DNA from: Candidatus Methylomirabilota bacterium
Lineage (GTDB): Bacteria; Methylomirabilota; Methylomirabilia; Methylomirabilales; Methylomirabilaceae
Assembly (NCBI GenBank): GCA_016207095.1
Contig: JACQQF010000043.1
Location: 30,156-94,155 of the forward strand
DNA length: 64,000 bases
Direction: 5' to 3'
A model generated the notes under the pieces. The model did no database searches. It was given only the letters and a program-made list of their open reading frames with translations, and was not told the DNA's origin. Shown here one piece after another: positions 35,208-45,914 of this stretch. Position numbers and translations under genes: made by a program. Positions within the stretch are counted from its first letter, which is position 1; each line of letters begins with the position of its first letter.

Positions 35208-37427
35208 TCACACCAGCGCTTCCGACCGAACCCTAAGAGGGATCCTAAAGTGAAACACCGATCCCTGTCCGATTTGACTTTCCGCCCAAATGGTTCCCCC
35301 ATGCAACTCAACGAACCGCTTGGCGATGCTGAGCCCCAAGCCGCTCCCCCCGTATTCCCTGCTAATGGAACTGTCGATCTGCCGGAATTCTCCGAAGATG
35401 CTCTCCAACTCGGTGGCAGGGATGCCGATCCCCGTGTCCGCCACCGAAATCTCCACGAATTCACCAGCGTCCGACGTGCGAGGTGCGAGGTGCGACGTCG
35501 CATCTGTCGCACTCCGCACTCCGCACTCCGCACTCTGCACGCGCCATGCGGTGACGGTAACGGAACCGCCACGTGGCGTGAACTTGATGGCGTTACCTAC
35601 CAGATTCATGAGGACCTGCATGAGCCGCTTGCTGTCACCGAACGCCGGCGGCAGGCCCTCCTCGACCTGGCTGAGCAGTTCTAGCTGTTTTTCTGCCGCC
35701 AACGATCGCGTCAAGGAGATGACGGAGCCGATCAACTCCTGAATGGAGTATTCCGACAGACTCAACTGCATCCTCCCGGCCTCGATCTTGGAGACGTCTA
35801 GCACGTCGTTGATCAGCTTCAGCAGGTGCCGACCATTCGTGTGGATGTCTTCGATGGACTCTCGAAGCGCCTCCGGAGCCTCGCCGTAGACCCCGTCGAT
35901 GATGAGCTCGGTGAAGCCCAAGATCGCGTTGAGCGGTGTCCGCAGCTCATGACTCATGTTGGCCAGGAACTCCGACTTGTGCCGGCTCGCCAGCGCGAGC
36001 TGCCGGTTGGCCTCTTCGACCTCTCGGAAGAGCTGAGCGTTTTCGATGGCCACTGCCGCCTGAGAGGCGAAGATGCGGAACAGGTCCAGGCTGGGGGCGA
36101 TCGGCTTGCGGCTCAGGGCGTTGTCGGCGGCGAAGACTCCTACGGACCGGCCTCGGGAGATCAGGGGCAAGACGACGAAGTTGCGAGAGCGAAGCACTCC
36201 CAGCCTATGGTATGGGGGCTTGACCCGGAGCTCTGGCGGAACCTCGGATGAGCCCTCGACGATGATTTCAACTCGATCCCGGTGGGCCCGCGCCAGAGTT
36301 GGAACCTCGTCGGAGATCGGAACGCGGACCGTCCTTGGAAGTGAAGGGTCAAATCCGGCGGCGGCGGCCATATCGAAAGAGGTCTCCTCCTGGTCCGGCA
36401 ACCAGACGATGATCCGATCGAGTCCAATCACCTCATGGACCCCTTTCAGGATCAGATTCAGGCGATCTGACAGAGGCAGCGGTTCCTGCATCGACACGCC
36501 GAGCCGGTACAGCTCTCGCAACTGGGATGTCCGCTCGCGAATCCGATCCTCAAGGCTTTGGTTGAGATCCCTCAGCTCTCCGGCTACCCGCTCCCGCTCA
36601 TTGAGTGTTCGTTTCAACGCCTTGGCCATTTCGTTATACGTCTCCGCCAGCGTTCCGATCTCGTCATGAGAGGTCACGGGAATCGTCTGGTCAAGCTGCC
36701 CTTCGGCCATCCTGGCGGCGGACTCTGTCAGCCGGGTGATCGGCTGCGTGATCCTGCGGGAGAGGGCATAGGCGGCGAGGGTGCCCACCGCCAGAAAGGC
36801 AACCGAGAGGATCGCCCACAGTTTGATGAGGTAGGACGAGTCCGCATCGATATTCCGCAGCGAGAGGCCCACCCTGGCGATCCCGATGACCCTCGTCCGA
36901 TCATCACCGGGTCCTCGGCCCGGCGTCGGCATCCCGAAGAACTGCTCGTCAACCAGCCGGGTGTCGGCCGAGACAATCGGGGCGTAAAATTCCAGGAATG
37001 ACTCACCTCCGGCGCTGCTCAGGGCAGTCATCACGGGCTGGCGGTCGGCCAGGATGCGTGCCCGGATCTCCTCACCTATCACCTCGGCAATCGTTTTCGA
37101 GCCGGGACCGGTCAAGCCCCTGCCGCCGCTGACCAAGCGCCTTCCAGCATCGGTGTACATGAAGACGTACGCGACGTCCTCTTCACCGGTAATGCCGCGC
37201 AGCGAGGAATTGAGGAGCCGCTCGTCCTCGCTGAAGACCCCGAGCTCACCGCTAGCGGCCAGATCGCTGGCCAGGGCCTTTCCTCGCTTCACAAATTCGC
37301 GCCGCAGCAACTGGTTATGCTGGTAGAGCGACATCCCGCCGAAGAGAACACACAGCGCGAGGACCATGGGAACAATCGACAACAGGACCTTCGTCCTGAA
37401 TCTTCGCACTCGTCCGAGTACCATCAT
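35208..37427 (-). CDS. Membrane sensor histidine kinase (HAMP-GAF-HisKA-HATPase)
   Basis: A 739-residue kinase: TM1 about 12-32, periplasmic sensor, TM2 about 205-227, HAMP about 228-280, coiled coil, GAF about 320-470, HisKA with EFLANMSHELRTPLNAILGF and HATPase (LMNLVGNAIKFTPRGG, VADTGIGIP, GGSGLGLSIAKRF). Between the N box and G1 box lies a stretch of roughly 23 residues (QSAECGVRSATDATSHLAPR ...) coded by 7-bp repeats, not part of the usual fold. It probably phosphorylates the NtrC-type regulator downstream. AAGGAC precedes the ATG. Confidence 0.92.
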   Translation of the reverse strand: MMVLGRVRRFRTKVLLSIVPMVLALCVLFGGMSLYQHNQLLRREFVKRGKALASDLAASGELGVFSEDERLLNSSLRGITGEEDVAYVFMYTDAGRRLVSGGRGLTGPGSKTIAEVIGEEIRARILADRQPVMTALSSAGGESFLEFYAPIVSADTRLVDEQFFGMPTPGRGPGDDRTRVIGIARVGLSLRNIDADSSYLIKLWAILSVAFLAVGTLAAYALSRRITQPITRLTESAARMAEGQLDQTIPVTSHDEIGTLAETYNEMAKALKRTLNERERVAGELRDLNQSLEDRIRERTSQLRELYRLGVSMQEPLPLSDRLNLILKGVHEVIGLDRIIVWLPDQEETSFDMAAAAGFDPSLPRTVRVPISDEVPTLARAHRDRVEIIVEGSSEVPPELRVKPPYHRLGVLRSRNFVVLPLISRGRSVGVFAADNALSRKPIAPSLDLFRIFASQAAVAIENAQLFREVEEANRQLALASRHKSEFLANMSHELRTPLNAILGFTELIIDGVYGEAPEALRESIEDIHTNGRHLLKLINDVLDVSKIEAGRMQLSLSEYSIQELIGSVISLTRSLAAEKQLELLSQVEEGLPPAFGDSKRLMQVLMNLVGNAIKFTPRGGSVTVTAWRVQSAECGVRSATDATSHLAPRTSDAGEFVEISVADTGIGIPATELESIFGEFRQIDSSISREYGGSGLGLSIAKRFVELHGGTIWAESQIGQGSVFHFRIPLRVRSEALV
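35476..35542. repeat. CGCACNN heptamer repeats inside the kinase gene
   Basis: Three GTGCGAN units (35476-35496), an 11-base link and four CGCACTC units plus one variant (35508-35542). The two groups are inverted relative to each other and could form a hairpin. Total length keeps the kinase frame open. Confidence 0.85.
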
Positions 37428-37460
37428 CCCGTCCTTTAGCGACCTACCATCCCCATTGAA

Positions 37461-38405
37461 CTATCGGATCACCACATCAGCCCGGTCGAGGATCTCCTTC
37501 GGAACCTGCAAGCCGAGCTTGCCGGCGGTTCTCAGATTGACAGTCAGCTTCAGCCTCCGTGCCGTCGTGAAGGGGATCTCTTCGGCACGCCTTCCCGAAA
37601 GGATCTCGTTCGCCATCTCGCCCGCTTGGATCCCGATATCTCTGCCGCTCCCGAAGGAAAGCCCGAACAGGGCGCCCATCCTCGCCTGGTTTTCAGAGAG
37701 GCCGAGCAGCGGGATCCTATTCCGGAAGGAGAAGAGCAGCATGTACTGGACCGACTCCGGCGCCAAGACGGTCACATCCGGCAGGATCCAGAGGGCATCG
37801 ATCTCACCCTGCATCGCATCGAGCGCAGCGACGGAGTCTTTGGGCGAGGCGATAGCCTTTGAGACTAGCCTGACGCCCTGATCGCGGGCGATCCGCTCAG
37901 CCTGCTTAACCAGGAAGCCGGTCTTGGACGGATCGTAGACAGCACCGATTCTCCTCACCTGAGGCGATGCCTTTTTCAGCAGAGCGATCTGTTGCTCAAT
38001 GGGAACGTTCATGCTGGCCCCGGTGATGTTGCGGGCCTCGTGTCCGATCACCGTAGAGGGGTTCAGGACCATGGCGAAGACGACGGGGATGTCCCGAATC
38101 TCTTCGACCACGACCTGCAAGGCCCAGATACCGATGGCAAGGATGAGGTCGGGCTTGGGGCCGGACTTGAGACGGGCCAGGAATCTCTTCCCTCTCTGGA
38201 GGTCTCCTTCCATGTCATACTCGGAGACCTGAGCGCGGTTCTCGACGCTCTTGAACCCATCAAGCGCCTCCTCATAGACATCGACGTCGGCACCTTTGAG
38301 GGCAACGACGTTCGCAGCCTCTCCAGGCAGCGGGAAGGATGCGACGGCACCCAGGAGCCACACTGTCGAGAGGAGGCGGACAATTCGCGTTGTCAGGATT
38401 GGCAT
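37461..38405 (-). CDS. ABC transporter substrate-binding protein (ABC_sub_bind/TrpX type)
   Basis: A 314-residue exported protein: signal peptide (LLSTVWLLGAVASFPLPGEA), then a two-lobed periplasmic binding fold with DLILAIGIWALQVVVEE, IPVVFAMVLNP, RRIGAVYDPSKTGFLVKQAE, IDALWILPDVTVLAPESVQY and SENQARMGALFGLSFGSGRD. Family members bind tryptophan and other small molecules. No permease or ATPase lies beside it; in such orphan cases it may act as a sensor. It lies 33 bp upstream of the sensor kinase on the same strand, which supports a joint signalling role. Confidence 0.85.
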   Translation of the reverse strand: MPILTTRIVRLLSTVWLLGAVASFPLPGEAANVVALKGADVDVYEEALDGFKSVENRAQVSEYDMEGDLQRGKRFLARLKSGPKPDLILAIGIWALQVVVEEIRDIPVVFAMVLNPSTVIGHEARNITGASMNVPIEQQIALLKKASPQVRRIGAVYDPSKTGFLVKQAERIARDQGVRLVSKAIASPKDSVAALDAMQGEIDALWILPDVTVLAPESVQYMLLFSFRNRIPLLGLSENQARMGALFGLSFGSGRDIGIQAGEMANEILSGRRAEEIPFTTARRLKLTVNLRTAGKLGLQVPKEILDRADVVIR

Positions 38406-38423
38406 CCAGGAGATCCTGAGAAG

Positions 38424-39671
38424 TTAGAAGATGTACTCGATCCCCACCGTGGGGATGAAATCCGCCCGCAGGCCACTATTTTTATCGAGCGGGATCTGGA
38501 CGTTTGTGCGGAGGATCAGCGATTTGACAGGATTCCACTTCACCCCAAGCGATAGGTCCACGATGTGGTCACCCGTTCCGCTTCCGTCGGGCTTGGCGCG
38601 ACCGATGAGACCTGCGGCGAGGGTCAGCTCCGGCAGGAGACGCGCGTCGAAGCCGAGGGCATACCTGACAGTGTTCTGCCGGGTATCCTTGGTGTCGATT
38701 TCGTACCCCAGGTTGACGTGTGGGGTGAACCATTGTGCGTACGTCCTTGAGGCGACAAGGAGGCCTGTGACGTTCGTCCCGCCGGTTCCCAAGAGCCGCT
38801 CCTCGTTCCCCGTGGGCAGCTTCAATTCAACCAGGAACGCCATGTCCGGAATGAGGTCGTCGTAATGCCGCAAGAAGTTGTATTTCGTTCGAAGGATGAT
38901 ATCTCCGAGCCCCGTCTCATCGCCTCCGCCGCTGGCATCGGGCTGACTGGAGTTGGGGCCAAACCGGTGAATCGGGATATCGCCGAACTTCGTGCCGCCG
39001 GGATTGCCGAACTGATCAAAAATGGCGGCGTGAGCCTTCGCGATGAGCCGGATATGGGTCACGGGGACGACAAATCCCACATCCCATTCAGAGGTGAGGC
39101 CGTAGGTCGCGATGAGGGCGAAGATGTCCTCCGTGAGATCAACACTGAGCTTGGCGCGGATCACATCGCTCTCAAAACTGAAGGGACCGCTGGTATCCAG
39201 AATGCCGTTCCCGTTGGCGTCGCCGCGCAGAAAGATGAGCTCAAGGTCTTTCAGGTCTTTTCCTTGGAGCTTGGTAAAATTGACTCGGGTGTACGTGAAG
39301 GTAAGGTCGAACTTGCGCGCGCCAAGGGTCGTGGCGCGCTCCGTGAGCAAGGTACCGAGGCTCTCGGTGGTCCGGACCGGGACTCCGCGCTCGATGTCGA
39401 ATGTGAAGCCGGTCACGGAGGAGTTGAAGGAAGGCACGCCTATGGCGGAGGTCAACTGACTATTGAGCTGGTCAAGCCCCTGGAGAGATGACGCCTGGAA
39501 ACGAGACTCCTGGCTGGGAAAGGGCAGAGGCAGCGGTTCAAGGAGGATCCCTTGACCGCCATAGAGATTCCTGATGGCATTCTTGAGGTCCGCTGCGTCC
39601 GCAAGCCTGACAGACCCTGCAAGAAGGAGGATCAACGGGAGGCTTAGGACGGCTCGGAGGCGTACCTTCAT
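38424..39671 (-). CDS. Outer-membrane beta-barrel-like exported protein
   Basis: A 415-residue protein with a signal peptide (LSLPLILLLAGSVRLADA) and many alternating hydrophobic strands ending in an aromatic residue (VGIEYIF), typical of outer-membrane barrels. Segments such as GLTSEWDVGFVVPVTHI, DIILRTKYNFLRHY and FLVELKLPTGNEERLLGTGG recall the MetA-pathway/phenol-degradation type of porin-like proteins. Function is uncertain; substrate uptake is a guess. It heads the run barrel - binding protein - kinase - regulator. The ATG at 39671 has CAGGAA upstream. The 308 bases to yebC must hold two divergent promoters; neither is clear. Confidence 0.68.
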   Translation of the reverse strand: MKVRLRAVLSLPLILLLAGSVRLADAADLKNAIRNLYGGQGILLEPLPLPFPSQESRFQASSLQGLDQLNSQLTSAIGVPSFNSSVTGFTFDIERGVPVRTTESLGTLLTERATTLGARKFDLTFTYTRVNFTKLQGKDLKDLELIFLRGDANGNGILDTSGPFSFESDVIRAKLSVDLTEDIFALIATYGLTSEWDVGFVVPVTHIRLIAKAHAAIFDQFGNPGGTKFGDIPIHRFGPNSSQPDASGGGDETGLGDIILRTKYNFLRHYDDLIPDMAFLVELKLPTGNEERLLGTGGTNVTGLLVASRTYAQWFTPHVNLGYEIDTKDTRQNTVRYALGFDARLLPELTLAAGLIGRAKPDGSGTGDHIVDLSLGVKWNPVKSLILRTNVQIPLDKNSGLRADFIPTVGIEYIF

Positions 39672-39979
39672 CGAGGTTTCCTGAACCCACTGAAATGGGG
39701 GTCGCTCGCTTGCCTTACGCCTCTCTTCGAGTGGAGCGAACAACCGCGTGAGGCGACGCGTCTGGCAAGAAATCCAGCAAGCGATATCATAGAAGAGAAG
39801 GCAGAGTCAAGTCCTTTGTCAGCGCTCCACGCTTGACAGACGCCCATCAACTTAGGCCCTTTTGGCGGCTCGCAGCATAGCGGATGTGCGGCGAATTCGA
39901 TGGACTTCCGGGGCAATTTCCCTTTACAACTTTCACGCCCTTATGCTATTTTCGCTAGACAGTAGGGGGAGGTGAATCC

Positions 39980-40729
39980 ATGTCCGGGCACTCGAAGTGG
40001 GCAGGCATCAAACATAAGAAGGCCAAGGTGGATGCGCAGCGGGGGCGCGCGTTTACCAAGGTTATCAGGGAGATCACCGTCGCCGCCAGGGTGGGCGGCG
40101 GTGACCCGGCCGGAAATCCTCGCCTGCGACTGGCTATCGATAAGGCCAAGGCGGTGAACATGCCCCAGGACAACATCCAGCGCGCCATCCAGAAAGGGAC
40201 GGGTGAGCTTCCAGGGGTCTCCTACGAGGAGTACATCTACGAGGGTTACGGACCGGGTGGGGTCGCCGTGCTGCTGGAGGTGGTGACCGACAACAAGAAC
40301 CGTACCGCCCCAGAAATCCGAAAGGCCTTCGCCAAGCACGCGGGGAACCTGGGCGAAGCTGGATGCGTCGCCTGGATGTTTGAAAAGCGGGGGCTCATCC
40401 AGGTGGAAGCAGCCAAGACCGATGAGGATCGATTGTTTGGCGTGGCCCTAGAGGCAGGCGCAGGGGATGTCCGCCGATCCGATCATCTCTTCGAGGTCAT
40501 CACCTCGCCCAAGGATCTTGAACGGGTCAAGGAATTCCTGGCGCGAGAAAACATTGAGATCGCAACCGGCGAGGTGACGATGCTCCCTCAGAGCACCGTG
40601 AAGCTTGAAGGGAAAGAAGCGCAGCAGATGTTGCGCTTGATGGAAGAACTGGAAGAGCACGACGACGTTCAGAATGTGTACGCCAACTTCGACATCCCCG
40701 ACGAGATCATGGCAGCGATGACCAGTTAG
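39980..40729 (+). CDS. yebC: YebC/TACO1-family protein
   Basis: A 249-residue protein opening [20 protein letters not shown], diagnostic of Yeb[22 protein letters not shown] and [16 protein letters not shown] follow, and the end is [10 protein letters not shown]. YebC proteins affect translation of proline-rich stretches and were annotated as transcription factors. GGGGGAGG is the ribosome site. The TAG stop is the first three bases of a MITE-like element. It heads the ruvCAB run, as in many genomes. Confidence 0.95.
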   Translation: MSGHSKWAGIKHKKAKVDAQRGRAFTKVIREITVAARVGGGDPAGNPRLRLAIDKAKAVNMPQDNIQRAIQKGTGELPGVSYEEYIYEGYGPGGVAVLLEVVTDNKNRTAPEIRKAFAKHAGNLGEAGCVAWMFEKRGLIQVEAAKTDEDRLFGVALEAGAGDVRRSDHLFEVITSPKDLERVKEFLARENIEIATGEVTMLPQSTVKLEGKEAQQMLRLMEELEEHDDVQNVYANFDIPDEIMAAMTS

Positions 40730-40831
40730 TGCCGTTCCAACTGTGTGGCCTCACGACACGATCATATGTGGGCAACTCAATCGACCTCCGCATAGCGTCA
40801 TTGTTTGTCCGAAAAAGTTGGAACGGCACTA
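40727..40831. mobile_element. 105-bp MITE-like element with perfect 16-bp terminal inverted repeats
   Basis: TAGTGCCGTTCCAACT (40727-40742) and its exact complement (40816-40831). Non-coding interior of 73 bases. Outer TA ends fit IS630/Tc1-type insertion. It fills most of the yebC-ruvC gap and its first bases form the yebC stop codon. TIRs differ from those at 2518-2688 beyond the first bases TAGTG. Confidence 0.6.
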
Positions 40832-40865
40832 GGTCGGATCGCCTGATGGTGCCGATGGGAGTCTC

Positions 40866-41363
40866 GTGCTGGTCTTAGGCGTCGATCCAGGGGCCAGCGC
40901 AACCGGCTACGGGATAGTCGCTCGCAGCGACGGGGTGCTGCGAGGCGTCGAGTACGGCAGCATCATCACCTCATCGGGCGACCCGTTCCCCTCCCGCCTG
41001 CAGCACATCTTTTGCCGCCTCGCCGACCTGATTCGCCGACACCAACCGGATGTGGCCGCTATCGAAACCCTGGTGTACGCGAAAAATGCGCAAAGCGCGT
41101 TCAAGCTCGGCCAGGTGAGAGGGGTGGCCCTCCTGGCCGCCGTCCAAGGCGGGATCGCCGTCGCTGAGTATGCGCCCCTGCAGGTGAAAAACGCCGTGAC
41201 AGGGTATGGTGCAGCCGGCAAGGGCCAGGTCCAGCGGATGGTCCAGACCCTTCTAGGGCTCCACGAGCCGCCACGCTCGACTGACGCCGCCGACGCCCTT
41301 GCCGTTGCCATCTGCCACCATCACTCAGCCGCGCTCCGACATCTCTTACGAGGCAAGGGGTGA
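40866..41363 (+). CDS. ruvC: Holliday junction endonuclease RuvC
   Basis: A 165-residue RNase-H-fold resolvase. Metal Asp is in VLGVDPGASATGYGIV, Glu in AAIETLVYAKNAQSAFKLGQ, and the last acidic residues in STDAADALAVAICHHH. It cuts Holliday junctions made during recombination, with RuvAB. GTG start; its stop overlaps the ruvA start by four bases. Confidence 0.96.
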   Translation: MLVLGVDPGASATGYGIVARSDGVLRGVEYGSIITSSGDPFPSRLQHIFCRLADLIRRHQPDVAAIETLVYAKNAQSAFKLGQVRGVALLAAVQGGIAVAEYAPLQVKNAVTGYGAAGKGQVQRMVQTLLGLHEPPRSTDAADALAVAICHHHSAALRHLLRGKG

Positions 41364-41989
41364 TGATCGCTCAGCTCCGCGGGCGCCTGCTGTCCAAGGG
41401 TCCAGGGCAGATCGTGGTCGATGTGAACGGCGTCGGCTACCAGGTCTTCATTCCCCTCTCAACGTACTATCAGCTCCCGGCGGTCGAACAGGAGGTCGTC
41501 CTTTTCGTCTTCACTCATGTCCGAGAGGATGCGATCCACTTGTTCGGCTTTCATGCCCCGGAGGAACGGGCGACCTTCGAGCTGCTGACAGGTGTCTCCG
41601 GGATCGGACCCCGCCTCGCGGCGAATATCTTGTCGGGAATTTCTGCGGAGGAGCTCATCGCAGCCATTCTGGAGGGAGACCTGGCAAGGCTGAAGGCGAT
41701 CCCCGGCGTGGGGCGGAAGATCGGGGAGCGGGTGATCCTGGAGTTGAAGGACAAGGTCCTGGAGGTGCCGCGCAGGGGCGGGCAAATACCCGGGCGCCAG
41801 CCCATGTCGAAACGGGACCAGACGCTGGAAGATGTGGTCTCCGCGCTGTTGAACCTGGGGTGCAGCCGCAAGGAAGCCTCGAACGCGGCGGAGGCGGCAA
41901 AGGAGACCATGGGCGACGGAGCAGAGTTTGAGAAGTTGGTCAAGGAGGCCCTGAAACATCTGTCGGAGGGCACGAGGAAGAGGGCATGA
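41360..41989 (+). CDS. ruvA: Holliday junction DNA helicase subunit RuvA
   Basis: A 209-residue protein: OB-fold domain I ([20 protein letters not shown]), helix-hairpin-helix domain II ([43 protein letters not shown]) and a C-terminal domain III that binds RuvB ([20 protein letters not shown]). It holds the four-way junction for branch migration. Overlaps ruvC and ruvB by four bases each. Confidence 0.96.
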   Translation: MMIAQLRGRLLSKGPGQIVVDVNGVGYQVFIPLSTYYQLPAVEQEVVLFVFTHVREDAIHLFGFHAPEERATFELLTGVSGIGPRLAANILSGISAEELIAAILEGDLARLKAIPGVGRKIGERVILELKDKVLEVPRRGGQIPGRQPMSKRDQTLEDVVSALLNLGCSRKEASNAAEAAKETMGDGAEFEKLVKEALKHLSEGTRKRA

Positions 41990-43041
41990 CGGTGGCGGGC
42001 GAACGCAGGGAGAGCGGCCCCGAGCGAGTGACGACACGGCAGCTTCAGGACGAGGATCAGCAGCTCGAGCAAAGCCTGCGCCCGAGGGCCTGGGACGATT
42101 ATGTCGGCCAGGAAAAGGTGAAGGCGAACCTTCGGGTCTTCATCCAGGGCGCAACGACGCGAGGGGAGGCCCTGGACCATCTCCTCTTCTATGGTCCGCC
42201 CGGTCTCGGCAAGACCACCCTTGCCTTTATCGTCGCATCGGAGATGGGCGTGAATATCCGGGTCACCTCCGGGCCGGTGATCGAGCGGCAGAAGGATCTC
42301 GCGGCGATCCTTTCCAGTCTTCAGGAACGGGACGTGCTGTTCATCGACGAGATCCACCGGCTGAACCCGCTGGTGGAGGAAAGCCTCTATCCTGCGATGG
42401 AAGACTACAAACTGGACCTGATCATCGGCCAGGGGCCCAGCGCACAGGCCTACCCGTTGAAGCTGCCGCGCTTTACATTGGTCGGCGCCACGACTCGCGC
42501 CGGACTTCTGACCTCACCCCTGCTCAACCGGTTCGGAGTGGTCCAGCGCCTCGATTTCTACGAGGAGGCGGATCTGTTTAAGATCGTGCTCCGGTCGGCG
42601 AAGATCCTCGGCGTCTCGATCATAGACGATGGCGCGTGGGAGATCGCGACGCGCTCGCGCGGGACGCCCAGGGTCGCCAACCGCCTTCTCCGGCGGGTCA
42701 GAGACTTCGCCCAGGTCCTGGGGGATGGTGTCATCACGCGGCAGGCCGCCCAGAGCGCGCTGGAGCGACTGGAGGTGGATACGAAGGGATTCGATGAGAT
42801 GGACCGGCGCATCCTCCAGACCATCATCGAGAAGTTCTCCGGTGGGCCGGTGGGGATCGAGACGCTGGCGGTCGCCGTCGGGGAGGAAAAAGAGACGATC
42901 GAAGACGTCTACGAGCCATTCTTGATCCAACTCGGCTATTTGGCCAGGACCCCCAGGGGCCGTACCGTCACACGCCTGGCCTTCGATCACTTCAAGGTCC
43001 CCCCCCCGGCCGGGTTACAGGGGGAGCTGTGGCGAGGGTAA
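41986..43041 (+). CDS. ruvB: Holliday junction branch-migration ATPase RuvB
   Basis: A 351-residue AAA+ motor. [20 protein letters not shown], Walker [16 protein letters not shown], Walker [14 protein letters not shown], sensor 1 [15 protein letters not shown], and arginine-finger/sensor 2 [18 protein letters not shown]; a C-terminal winged helix ends [11 protein letters not shown]. Complete and normal in length. Confidence 0.97.
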   Translation: MTVAGERRESGPERVTTRQLQDEDQQLEQSLRPRAWDDYVGQEKVKANLRVFIQGATTRGEALDHLLFYGPPGLGKTTLAFIVASEMGVNIRVTSGPVIERQKDLAAILSSLQERDVLFIDEIHRLNPLVEESLYPAMEDYKLDLIIGQGPSAQAYPLKLPRFTLVGATTRAGLLTSPLLNRFGVVQRLDFYEEADLFKIVLRSAKILGVSIIDDGAWEIATRSRGTPRVANRLLRRVRDFAQVLGDGVITRQAAQSALERLEVDTKGFDEMDRRILQTIIEKFSGGPVGIETLAVAVGEEKETIEDVYEPFLIQLGYLARTPRGRTVTRLAFDHFKVPPPAGLQGELWRG

Positions 43042-43086
43042 TTGCGAAGCAGTTGACCATGTAGCGATCCGCGGAGCACCGAAGAG

Positions 43087-43302
43087 GTGGACTCATTCGC
43101 CAAGCTGTTGATCCTGTTCGGGGTTATTCTTGCCGCTGTGGGCGGACTGATGCTGTTCATCGGAAAGGTGCCGTACATCGGGAGACTGCCCGGAGACATC
43201 TATGTCCAGCGAAAGAACTTCTCGTTCTACTTCCCTTTGACGACCTCGATTCTCTTGAGCATCGTTCTCACGCTGCTTTTTTCGTTCTTCAGTCGGCGCT
43301 GA
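43087..43302 (+). CDS. DUF2905-family small membrane protein
   Basis: A 71-residue protein with two transmembrane helices around a conserved loop: LLILFGVILAAVGGLMLFI, KVPYIGRLPGDIYVQRKNFS, then FPLTTSILLSIVLTLLFSFF. The GRLPGDI loop is the DUF2905 hallmark. It often sits between ruvB and queA in genomes; function unknown. GTG start with GAAGAG upstream. Confidence 0.88.
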   Translation: MDSFAKLLILFGVILAAVGGLMLFIGKVPYIGRLPGDIYVQRKNFSFYFPLTTSILLSIVLTLLFSFFSRR

Positions 43303-43336
43303 ACAGCGCCGGTGTTCTTTGGAGCCATCTCCCGTC

Positions 43337-44388
43337 ATGTCCATTCCTCTCCGCGTAGCCGATTTCGATTACGCCCTGCCAACCGATCTGATCGCCCAGG
43401 CTCCGGCTCCCGAGCGCGATCGCTCGCGGCTCCTGGTCCTCGAGCGTCAGGCTGGCGCTCTGCGGCACCGGACCTTTTGCGATCTCGCGGAGCATCTCGT
43501 CCAAGGAGATCTTCTCGTCATCAACGAGACGAAGGTGTTCCCCGCCAGGCTCTTCGGTCGATCAGAGCGCCGACATGACGTTGAGGTTCTGCTGATCCAG
43601 GAAACCGAAGGAGACTCCTGGGAAGCCCTCGTCAAGCCTTCCAGAAAGGTCCGGCCCGGCGACCGACTGCTCTTGGCCGGCGGGAGGATCGAGGCCGACG
43701 TGCTGGAGAAGCGCGGAGAAGGACGCCACCTCCTTCGGCTCGCCTGTGGCGGAAGACTGTCCGACCTTTTGTGGCGATTCGGGCAGATGCCGCTTCCGCC
43801 ATACATCAAGAGGAGCGGTGCGGGGTGCGGGGTGCGGAGGTCGATCGGGAGCGGTATCAGACAGTGTATGCGAAGCACGACGGGGCAATCGCCGCGCCCA
43901 CCGCCGGACTTCATTTCACGCTGGAGCTGATCGACACGTTGAAGAACCGCGGAATCGAATTCGCGCCCATCACGCTGTATGTCGGGCCGGGGACGTTTCG
44001 CCCCGTTCGAGTGGAACGGGTCGAAGACCACCGGATGGAGCCGGAGCGCTACGTCGTCCCGGAGCAGACGGCTTTGGCGATCAAAGCCGCGAGAAGAGAG
44101 GGCCGCAGAGTGATCGCGGTCGGGACGACGACAGTCAGGACCTTGGAGCACGCCGCAACTGATGGCGAAGTGAGAGCCGGAGCCGGCGTGGCAGACCTCT
44201 TCATCTACCCCGGCTATCGCTTCAGGGTCATCGACGGATTGATCACCAATTTTCATCTGCCACGCTCAACCTTGCTGATGCTCGTGTCAGCGTTCGCAGG
44301 GCGGGAGACGATCCTGGCAGTCTATCGCGAGGCCATCGCCCACCGCTACCGCTTCTACTCCTATGGCGACGCCATGCTGATCATCTGA
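43337..44388 (+). pseudogene. queA: queA disrupted by a heptamer-repeat frameshift (S-adenosylmethionine:tRNA ribosyltransferase-isomerase)
   Basis: Two halves of QueA lie in different frames. The first (from 43337) covers FDYALPTDLIAQAPAPERDR to MPLPPYIKR and then runs out of frame to 43930. The second frame resumes at [20 protein letters not shown] (about 43840) and continues through [11 protein letters not shown] to [11 protein letters not shown] at 44388. The break falls on three GTGCGGN heptamers (43818-43838). Removing two units (14 bp) gives one 345-residue protein in which [15 protein letters not shown] aligns with normal QueA without gap. QueA makes epoxyqueuosine in tRNA; tgt next door is intact. 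It may be a true mutation, a switchable gene or an assembly error. Confidence 0.85.
43818..43838. repeat. Three GTGCGGN heptamers at the queA frameshift
   Basis: GTGCGGG, GTGCGGG, GTGCGGA in direct tandem; reverse complement of the CGCACCC units seen elsewhere. Frame of queA is open only with 1, 4, 7 ... units; there are three. Confidence 0.9.
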
Positions 44389-44403
44389 GAAGGAAAAGGG
44401 TAG

Positions 44404-45534
<1,131 letters not shown>

Positions 45535-45561
45535 CAGCACACACTAAGAGGAGAATCGACA

Positions 45562-45903
45562 ATGGGAATGGCATATGCGATGGGAGGGCTTCCTGGCGGA
45601 GGCGGGCAAGGTGGCGGGTTCACCGCCTTCATCCCCCTGGTCCTGATGTTCGTCGTCTTCTATTTCCTGCTGATCCGCCCGCAGCAGAAGAAGCAGCGGG
45701 ATCTCAAAGAGATGCTCAACAGCCTCAAGACCGGGGATCAGATTGTGACGTCGGGAGGACTCTACGGCACGATCATCGGGTTCGGAGAGGACAATCGGGT
45801 CAAGGTAAAGATCGCAGAGAACGTCAAGGTTGACATTGCCAGGAGCGCCGTCTCAAGCAAGGTCGCGGCAGCGATCGAAGCCGCGAAGACAAAGGACAAC
45901 TAG
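45562..45903 (+). CDS. yajC: Preprotein translocase accessory protein YajC
   Basis: A 113-residue protein: glycine-rich N-terminus, one transmembrane helix (FIPLVLMFVVFYFLLIRP), then QQKKQRDLKEMLNSLKTGDQIVTSGGLYGTI, the YajC signature. It joins SecDF in the Sec translocon. secD and secF do not follow here; a repeat element and minus-strand genes do. AAGAGGAG precedes the ATG. Confidence 0.95.
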   Translation: MGMAYAMGGLPGGGGQGGGFTAFIPLVLMFVVFYFLLIRPQQKKQRDLKEMLNSLKTGDQIVTSGGLYGTIIGFGEDNRVKVKIAENVKVDIARSAVSSKVAAAIEAAKTKDN

Positions 45904-45914
45904 CGTAGCCGTTC

